Below, piece after piece: positions 11,150-16,517 of a stretch of 16,517 bases of DNA (position 1 is its first letter; the number at the start of each line of letters is the position of its first letter). Where the stretch lies: assembly GCA_046050145.1 (NCBI GenBank), contig JBJOQC010000049.1:1-16517 (forward strand). Reading direction: 5' to 3'. The position numbers were made by a program, and so were the translations under genes. The notes under the pieces are model-generated. The model did no database searches. It was not told the DNA's origin and saw only the letters and a list, made by a program, of their open reading frames with translations. The DNA comes from CAYZPE01 sp046050145 (GTDB lineage Bacteria; Patescibacteriota; Minisyncoccia; Phycocordibacterales; CAYZPE01).

Positions 11150-13093
11150 TTAGACTCCAAGCACCACTGAAATCACTAAAGGTTTCTTAGCGGTTTTCTG
11201 GAAGAGAAAGTGACTGATTGCATCACTCACATTTGATTTTACGAAATCAAAGTTGATTGGATTCATACCTTTTGTACTGTCCTCAATACTTTTCTTGGTA
11301 ATGATTCGAGTTTGACTCAAAAGTTCTTGTGATTCACGTAGGTAGACGAAACCACGAGAAATAATGTCAGGAGATTTTTTGAGCTTTCCTGTCTTGAGGT
11401 TGATACTTGCGATAATAACCACGATACCGTCTTCCGCAAGAGTTTTTCTGTCTCGGATAACTGCTTCTTGAATATTTCCAATAAAGAATCCGTCCACAAC
11501 CATTGAGTTTGAAGGTGCTTTTTCTTTGAGAACTACCATTTTCTCACCTTTGTTTTGAAGTTCAATAATTGTTCCGTTATCAGGCACAACAATGTGGTCT
11601 TCTGCCATTCCGATTTGTTTTGCAAGATCAGCGTGTACACGAAGCATGTAGTGCGAGCCGTGTACTGGTATAAAGAAGCGAGGGTTTATCTTCTTGTGAA
11701 GCCATTCAAGCTCTCCTCGGTTTCCGTGTCCTGTTGAGTGAATATAGACATCTGAAGAGCGATAGTGAATGATGTGTGCTCCTTGGCGAGCAAGATTGTC
11801 TTTGAGCTTCTGTACAGCACGTTCATTTCCTGGAACAACAGATGAAGAAAGAAGAACTGTGTCTCTTTTTGTAATCTTGATTTGCTTATGAGTTTTTACA
11901 GCCATACGCATAAGAGCTGCGAATTCGTCTCCTTGAGCTCCTGTTGCGAGGATTACAATACGATCAGGAGGGAAGTTGTCCATTTCCTCAACACTGATGA
12001 TTGTTTCTTTCTTGGCTTTTAGCATGCCAGTTGCACGAACGATCTCAATATTACCCTTCATGCTTCTACCTTCAACGACTACTTTTTTGCCACAACGTTC
12101 TGCTGCATCAATGATTGCAAGCATACGCTCGATTTGAGATGCGAATGTGCCGATAATAAGACGGCCTTTAATATTTTTAATTATTTCCTCGAGGTTTTTA
12201 TGAACAACTCTTTCTGGTGTTGAGAATCCTGGGTTATCAACGTTTGTTGAGTCCATCATAAGAAGGATTACTTTTTCTTTTTCAAAACGAGCATACTCTT
12301 TTTGTTCTGCATCTGTTGGAATACCGTCTACGTGGTCGAGCTTAATGTCACCTGGAGCAACAATTGATCCGTATGGTGTATCAATAATAAGACCCATTGA
12401 ATCAGGGATTGTGTGTGTTACGGCAAAGAATCGAACACGAAGATCTCCAAGGCGGATGATTTCGTCTTTTTCAACCACAACGATATTGAGTTTTGGTACA
12501 TGAGGAAACTCTTCTTGTCGCTTTTTTACCATCACTGTTGTGAGGGCACGTGAATAGAGTGGCGGGTTGCCAATACGACTCATAAGATATGGAATACCTC
12601 CGATGTGGTCGAGGTGACCGTGAGTGATGATAACAGCTCGAATCTTATCCTTTCGTTCCTCAAGGTATGTTGTATTTGGAAGAATGTAATCAACTCCTGG
12701 GGTATCTTCTTCTCTAAATTGAAAACCCATATCAATAACGATAATATCGTTTCCACATTCGATAACTGTCATGTTTCTACCGATTTCTTCTACACCTCCC
12801 AAAGGAATAATACGAATGTTTTCACCTATAGGTGGAATAACAGCGAGAGGTTTTCTTTTTTCAAGCGGAGCTGCACTTCTCGGGTCTCGAGAAAAAGAAG
12901 GTTTTGAAGTTGTTTTATTGAAAGGGCGAGGGCCTGATCGGTGAGGTGTAAATGTTTTAGTTCCTGTCTTTGGTGTTGTAGGGTTGTTAAAAACACGCAC
13001 TCCTCGCGAGTTGAATCGAGGTGGGGTAGTAGTTGTCGGTGGTTTTGGCTCGAGAGCTTTTACTGGTTCTATTTTTATTTCTTGAGGGTTCAT
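11150..13093 (-). CDS. rnj: Ribonuclease J with a long disordered N-terminal tail
   Basis: This 647-aa enzyme acts as 5'-3' exo- and endoribonuclease in mRNA decay and rRNA maturation. The catalytic core starts near residue 92 (NIRIIPLGGVEEIGRN). HGHLDH at 158-163 gives the zinc ligands, with H227 and D249 (APGDIKLDH) completing the MBL site. The beta-CASP region follows, and HSTGHG at 452-457 and PVHGSHYML from 476 are the late conserved motifs. The C-terminal RNase J domain is complete. Residues 1-91 form an extra tail rich in Pro, Thr, Lys and Arg, predicted disordered and probably RNA- or partner-binding. It lies 26 bases after the SBP gene on the same strand, probably in one transcript; a terminator follows. 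No Shine-Dalgarno precedes the ATG. Confidence 0.96.
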   Translation of the reverse strand: MNPQEIKIEPVKALEPKPPTTTTPPRFNSRGVRVFNNPTTPKTGTKTFTPHRSGPRPFNKTTSKPSFSRDPRSAAPLEKRKPLAVIPPIGENIRIIPLGGVEEIGRNMTVIECGNDIIVIDMGFQFREEDTPGVDYILPNTTYLEERKDKIRAVIITHGHLDHIGGIPYLMSRIGNPPLYSRALTTVMVKKRQEEFPHVPKLNIVVVEKDEIIRLGDLRVRFFAVTHTIPDSMGLIIDTPYGSIVAPGDIKLDHVDGIPTDAEQKEYARFEKEKVILLMMDSTNVDNPGFSTPERVVHKNLEEIIKNIKGRLIIGTFASQIERMLAIIDAAERCGKKVVVEGRSMKGNIEIVRATGMLKAKKETIISVEEMDNFPPDRIVILATGAQGDEFAALMRMAVKTHKQIKITKRDTVLLSSSVVPGNERAVQKLKDNLARQGAHIIHYRSSDVYIHSTGHGNRGELEWLHKKINPRFFIPVHGSHYMLRVHADLAKQIGMAEDHIVVPDNGTIIELQNKGEKMVVLKEKAPSNSMVVDGFFIGNIQEAVIRDRKTLAEDGIVVIIASINLKTGKLKKSPDIISRGFVYLRESQELLSQTRIITKKSIEDSTKGMNPINFDFVKSNVSDAISHFLFQKTAKKPLVISVVLGV

Positions 13094-13119
13094 AATAATT
13101 CTTTATTTTTTTAATATAT

Positions 13120-14862
13120 CTATTGTTCTTGTGATGTAAATATCTTCCAGACTTTATTCGTTTCGATAAACCACGAATGAACGTTGAGGAATCGTTCGCT
13201 TGGGTTTTGGACGTGTCCTAGCTCTACGTTTTGAATATGTTCGGGAAGTATATACATAAAATCAGGAGAATACAAAAATATAGCAGGAGTATCTTTTGCT
13301 ATTTCTATTTCAAAGTTTTTATAGAGTTCTTTTTTCTTATCTTCAGAGCTTGTAATGCGAATATTTTCAAGTATTTTGTCGGTTGTAATATTGGTATAGA
13401 GTGCAATGTTGAGGCCTGGATCATTTCTCTGGGATGAGTGCCAAAAAGGGAAAAGGTCGGCGTCTCGTCCTACAACCATACCAAAAAGGAGTGAATCAAA
13501 TTTTCGTGGTCGAATAATGTTTTGGTTTAAGTCTCCGCTTTCAAATACCTTTATTTCGAGAGATACGCCAATTTCTTTCCACATATTCTGTAGAAGTCCT
13601 GCTGTTTTTTTGAGTTCTGGAGCATCTCCTGTTGAAAGAGAAAATGAAAGTACCTCATTTTTTTTCTGCATAATACCTTCGGCATTTTTCTTCCAGCCAT
13701 TCTTGTCGAGAAGGGCAAGTGCCTTCTCTATAGACGATGTACTTGTTGTGATCTCTGGAGTTTTACTTGTAATGAAGTAAGGTAATGGACTGTCTATAAC
13801 TGTGCCGTACCCAAGGAGGGTTGAACGAACAATTTCTTCTTTGTGTGTTGCAAGTTCGAGAGCTTCACGTACTTCTTTATGTAAAAATACTTGCGCTTGG
13901 TTTTGGTTAAAAAAGACACCAAAAATACGTGGGAGTGATGCGTTGTAGAGAGTAAAGTATTCTGTATTAAGTTCTGCTATTTTTTCTGCTGAAATACCCG
14001 ATATTGATTCGACAGTTTCATTTTCCCAAGCTTGTACCACCTCTTGTTCGTTTTGAAATATCTTAATAGAGATCTCTTTTACAAAAGGTTTTCCAAGACT
14101 ATAGTCTGCAAATGAAGTTAGGGTAAAACTTGTAGGGAGACCTGCACTGTTTCGTTTTACATCTTGTATTTTGTACGGTCCTGAACCTATAGGACTTATG
14201 TTGTATTCACTAAATGCAAATTCATCCGAACTCGCATTTTTCCAAATGTGTTTTGGAAGAATGCCGAGAGTAAGGTTTTCTGTAAAAGGTGAGTAAGGTT
14301 GTTTAAGTGAAAAACTAATTTCTGTTGGACTTATTTTGTTCACAGTGACACCTTCCCAGTTACTTCGTCGAGGACTCTTGAGAAGGGGGTCAATTGCTTT
14401 TTGAATAGTAAACTCAATGTCGTCGGTCGTGATCGGTGTGCCGTCATGAAAAAAGATATTGTCTTTGAGTATAAAGGTATACGTAAGACCATTTTCTGAA
14501 ATATGCCATTCTTTTGCGAGGTCAGTTGTTAAACCTCCTTCAGGGGTTGCCTTGAGGAGTCCTGAATACGTGAGATAGGTGAGGTCTTTGTCTGCGTCTG
14601 ATATAGCAAGGAGAGGGTTGATAAAACGTGGAACACCCACAATTCCTTCTGTTATTGTTCCACCATATTCAGGCACCTCAATAAGGAATGCATTACTTAC
14701 CTTAAAAAGGAGTCCTATACCTGACCCTACGAAAAGAATGATAAGGATGGCGACAATCCACTTTTCACCAAATGAAAACGCACCCCACAAGGTGTGGCTT
14801 TTATCTTCAAGTGGACGCACTGAATAGCGTCTTGTAATAAAATCTGTAATAAAATTTTTCAC
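13120..14862 (-). CDS. ABC transporter solute-binding protein, family 5 (oligopeptide-type), membrane-anchored
   Basis: This 580-aa extracytoplasmic binding protein belongs to the OppA/DppA type (SBP_bac_5). The segment from FINPLLAISDADKDLTYLTY onward, with DGTPITTDDIEFTIQKA, is the family's hallmark N-terminal lobe. There is no lipobox: a basic cytoplasmic N-terminus of about 33 residues is followed by one transmembrane helix at 34-53, so the protein is held as an uncleaved anchor. No permease or ATPase gene accompanies it. The start is GTG at 14862; the best purine-rich site, AAGGAGG, is 18 bases upstream, farther than usual, and is one arm of an inverted repeat (14880-14902). It lies between secG and rnj, probably in one unit. 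Confidence 0.9.
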   Translation of the reverse strand: MKNFITDFITRRYSVRPLEDKSHTLWGAFSFGEKWIVAILIILFVGSGIGLLFKVSNAFLIEVPEYGGTITEGIVGVPRFINPLLAISDADKDLTYLTYSGLLKATPEGGLTTDLAKEWHISENGLTYTFILKDNIFFHDGTPITTDDIEFTIQKAIDPLLKSPRRSNWEGVTVNKISPTEISFSLKQPYSPFTENLTLGILPKHIWKNASSDEFAFSEYNISPIGSGPYKIQDVKRNSAGLPTSFTLTSFADYSLGKPFVKEISIKIFQNEQEVVQAWENETVESISGISAEKIAELNTEYFTLYNASLPRIFGVFFNQNQAQVFLHKEVREALELATHKEEIVRSTLLGYGTVIDSPLPYFITSKTPEITTSTSSIEKALALLDKNGWKKNAEGIMQKKNEVLSFSLSTGDAPELKKTAGLLQNMWKEIGVSLEIKVFESGDLNQNIIRPRKFDSLLFGMVVGRDADLFPFWHSSQRNDPGLNIALYTNITTDKILENIRITSSEDKKKELYKNFEIEIAKDTPAIFLYSPDFMYILPEHIQNVELGHVQNPSERFLNVHSWFIETNKVWKIFTSQEQ

Positions 14863-14879
14863 AATAGCAAGAGAATGAT

Positions 14880-14902
14880 TCCTCCTTATAATACAAGGAG
14901 GA
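14880..14902. promoter_or_regulatory. 8-bp inverted repeat with a -10-like loop and a Shine-Dalgarno arm
   Basis: On the minus strand TCCTCCTT and AAGGAGGA are perfectly complementary around a 7-base spacer that contains TATTAT. In an RNA read through from secG the CCTCCTT arm would hide the AAGGAGG arm; in DNA the repeat could be an operator around a -10 hexamer. It sits between secG and the SBP gene. Confidence 0.5.
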
Positions 14903-14922
14903 GATTTGAAACAAATGTATGT

Positions 14923-15150
14923 TTAGAGTACGAGGGCAACTACTGTTGAAGCCACAAACAGGATTGCTATTACTACAGTAAGGTTGAAAAAAGTTTTTTC
15001 AGCACCACGACGTGTGTGTACATTTCCACCGAAACCGCTTTCACCAAAAGCACTTCCAAGACCAGCTTCAGATCGTTGAAGTAGAATGAGTCCAATAAGA
15101 AGGACGCCAAGTGCTATCTGTATATATGGTAATAGGCTTACGATACTCAT
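14923..15150 (-). CDS. secG: Preprotein translocase subunit SecG
   Basis: This 75-aa protein has two transmembrane helices (about 7-24 and 52-74). The loop between them carries LLQRSEAGLGSAFGES and then TRRGAEKTFFNLT, the standard SecG signature. SecG joins SecY and SecE in the translocon and assists export by SecA. The length is normal. The ATG at 15150 follows a perfect TATAAT by 8 bases and has no Shine-Dalgarno. It is first in a same-strand series with the SBP gene (60 bases on) and rnj, and divergent from groES. Confidence 0.95.
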   Translation of the reverse strand: MSIVSLLPYIQIALGVLLIGLILLQRSEAGLGSAFGESGFGGNVHTRRGAEKTFFNLTVVIAILFVASTVVALVL

Positions 15151-15158
15151 TGGAGAGC

Positions 15159-15186
15159 ATTATAACAGACTTATTTTAAATAGCAA
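15159..15186 (-). promoter_or_regulatory. Promoter of secG (near-leaderless)
   Basis: TTGCTA (15181-15186), a 16-base spacer and TATAAT (15159-15164) on the minus strand. TATAAT ends 8 bases before the start codon, giving a leader of about 1-2 nt. Confidence 0.7.
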
Positions 15187-15206
15187 TTTAGGTATTTTAT
15201 TTTTCA

Positions 15207-15235
15207 TTGACAGCCATTTTTTGTAAAACTATAAT
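15207..15235 (+). promoter_or_regulatory. Consensus sigma-70 promoter of groES-groEL
   Basis: TTGACA (15207-15212), a 17-base spacer and TATAAT (15230-15235), both perfect matches. The leader is about 40 nt. No CIRCE element (TTAGCACTC-N9-GAGTGCTAA) is present, so HrcA control is not supported. Confidence 0.9.
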
Positions 15236-15280
15236 ACAGTCCACTCAAATATTATTAGTTTAATTTCTATATAACTTTCT

Positions 15281-15610
15281 ATGAAAAAAACAGTTACTAA
15301 AGTTGATTCAAAGAAGATTTCTGTAGTACCTCTCGGCGATAGAGTTCTCATTCGCCCATTCTCTCTCGATGAAGTGCACACAAAAACTGCTTCAGGAATT
15401 ATTATCCCTGAAACTATAGACAAAGAAAAACCACGACAAGGAGAGGTGGTTGCGGTGGGTCATGGAAAGATGGTTGATGGAAAACTTATTCCTCTGCAGG
15501 TACAAGTCGGTGATAAGGTAATGTTTTCTTATATATATGATGAATTAAAAATAGACGGTACAGAATATTATGTCATTAAAGAAGAGGGTCTTTTGGCGAT
15601 TATCAAATAA
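15281..15610 (+). CDS. groES: Co-chaperonin GroES
   Basis: This 109-aa protein forms the heptameric lid of the GroEL folding chamber. The core reads PLGDRVLIRP, then the mobile loop TASGIIIPET (about residues 37-46), then RQGEVVAVG, and VGDKVMFSYIYDELKIDGTEYYVIKEEGLLAII. All family features are present. It is about ten residues longer than usual because of a Lys-rich N-terminus (MKKTVTKVDSKK). The ATG has no Shine-Dalgarno despite a leader of about 40 nt. groEL follows 11 bases after the stop. Confidence 0.97.
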   Translation: MKKTVTKVDSKKISVVPLGDRVLIRPFSLDEVHTKTASGIIIPETIDKEKPRQGEVVAVGHGKMVDGKLIPLQVQVGDKVMFSYIYDELKIDGTEYYVIKEEGLLAIIK

Positions 15611-15621
15611 CTTCAACACAT

Positions 15622-16517
15622 ATGAGTAAAAAAATTCTGTTTAATGAAGAGGCACGAAAGGCACTTAAGCGAGGTGTTGATGTTGTTGCTGATGCGGTAA
15701 AGATCACTATTGGTCCTCGAGGAAGAAATGTTGTGCTTGATAAAGGGTATGGAAGTCCAACGATCACAAATGACGGTGTTTCTATTGCTAAAGAAATAAC
15801 TCTGAAGGATAAGTTTGAAAATATGGGTGCAGAGATTGTGAAGGAGGTTGCTACAAAAACAAATGATATTGCTGGAGACGGTACGACAACATCTGTTGTG
15901 CTAACACAGGCTATTATTGCGGAGGGTATGAAGCATACGACCTTGGGTGTGAATGCTATGGCAGTGCGAAGCGGTATTGAATCTGCAAGTGCGGAGGCTA
16001 TAAAAATACTCGCTTCAATTGCAAAACCTATAAAAAATAAGGAGGAAATAAAGCAGGTGGCAACTATTTCTGCTGAATCAGAAGAGATTGGTTCTATTAT
16101 TGCGGAGACTATAGATGTTATTGGTAAAGATGGTGTGGTAACGGTAGAAGAGTCTCAAACAGCAGAGATTACAAAAGAGATTTCACAAGGACTTGAGTTT
16201 GATAAAGGATACGTCTCTCCATATATGGTGACTAACTCCGACCGAATGGAAGCAGAATACAACGATCCTTTTATTCTTATTACAGATAAGAAGATTTCAG
16301 GAATAAAAGAAATTTTGCCACTCCTTGAAAAAGTTGCTCAAACAGGGAAGAAAGAGCTTGTGATTATTGCTGAAGATGTTGATGGTGAAGCTCTCGCAAC
16401 GTTTATTGTGAACAAACTCCGTGGAGGGTTTAATGTTCTTGCTGTGAAGGCACCAGGCTTCGGTGATCGCAAAAAAGAATTTCTTCAGGATATTGCACTA
16501 ACTGTTGGTGCAAAGGT
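15622..16517 (+). CDS. groEL: Chaperonin GroEL, N-terminal part (cut by window edge)
   Basis: The frame is open from the ATG at 15622 to the window end, giving 298 residues. VVADAVKITIGPRGRNVVLD (21-40) and GDGTTT (85-90) form the nucleotide-binding site of the equatorial domain. ISAESEEIG and KDGVVTVEE mark the intermediate domain, and LEFDKGYVSPYM with VKAPGFGDRKKE belong to the apical domain. Together with GroES it forms the ATP-driven folding chamber in the cytoplasm. It is in an operon with groES; no Shine-Dalgarno precedes it. Confidence 0.98.
   Translation, partial: MSKKILFNEEARKALKRGVDVVADAVKITIGPRGRNVVLDKGYGSPTITNDGVSIAKEITLKDKFENMGAEIVKEVATKTNDIAGDGTTTSVVLTQAIIAEGMKHTTLGVNAMAVRSGIESASAEAIKILASIAKPIKNKEEIKQVATISAESEEIGSIIAETIDVIGKDGVVTVEESQTAEITKEISQGLEFDKGYVSPYMVTNSDRMEAEYNDPFILITDKKISGIKEILPLLEKVAQTGKKELVIIAEDVDGEALATFIVNKLRGGFNVLAVKAPGFGDRKKEFLQDIALTVGAK

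Noticed and set aside
12605..12907. 100-aa plus-strand ORF inside rnj
   Set aside because: It is antisense to the conserved RNase J core; a shadow.
15236..15280. CIRCE operator in the groES leader
   Set aside because: No TTAGCACTC-type arms; the short CCACTC string has no inverted partner.

Overview
The window looks like part of a small-genome bacterium of the Patescibacteria (CPR) radiation, most likely a Parcubacteria/Paceibacteria-type lineage. The basis is gene content and style, and it is an inference. Seen here are an RNase J with a long disordered N-terminal tail, a membrane-anchored family 5 solute-binding protein next to secG, small PspC, DUF1059 and Gmad2/Cys-rich proteins, a low-GC background, and a tRNA gene without an encoded CCA. 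TGA is used as a stop once, so code 11 fits.

Layout. 1-730: the N-terminal part of a SAM methyltransferase (minus), about 290 bases of non-coding DNA holding a copy of a tRNA 3' end, and tRNA-Gln(CTG) (minus). 734-2490: AGCT-rich degenerate repeat DNA, an unknown 135-aa gene (minus), and a PEP-CTERM surface protein (plus) of clearly higher GC. 2500-4400: a two-gene ABC-2 exporter and a DUF1059 protein. 4429-7802: a lipoprotein, an MBL-fold hydrolase, an AlkD-like repair protein, a membrane-anchored hypothetical protein and a 39-aa membrane peptide. 7850-9730: PspC, a polytopic membrane protein, a Gmad2/eight-cysteine protein and a small membrane protein. 9748-9855: a promoter-to-terminator unit without a recognisable ORF, which is a candidate small RNA. 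9871-15150 (minus): an MFS transporter, then the likely secG - solute-binding protein - rnj transcription unit. 15207-end (plus): a consensus promoter driving groES-groEL, with groEL cut by the window end.

The most interesting pattern is that two kinds of gene architecture are interleaved. Housekeeping-type and CPR-type genes have no Shine-Dalgarno sequence. Many carry a -10 hexamer only 5-9 bases before the ATG, which implies leaderless or nearly leaderless mRNAs. Five other genes (135-aa, PEP-CTERM, lipoprotein, MBL, 39-aa) are single-gene units with a promoter (good in four, weak for the PEP-CTERM gene), a real 5' UTR, a strong Shine-Dalgarno and a GC-rich hairpin terminator; the PEP-CTERM gene in particular is also much richer in GC. 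The candidate small RNA at 9748-9821 has the second style and carries several CUCCU-type motifs complementary to Shine-Dalgarno sequences. It could act on the second class, but that is a hypothesis.
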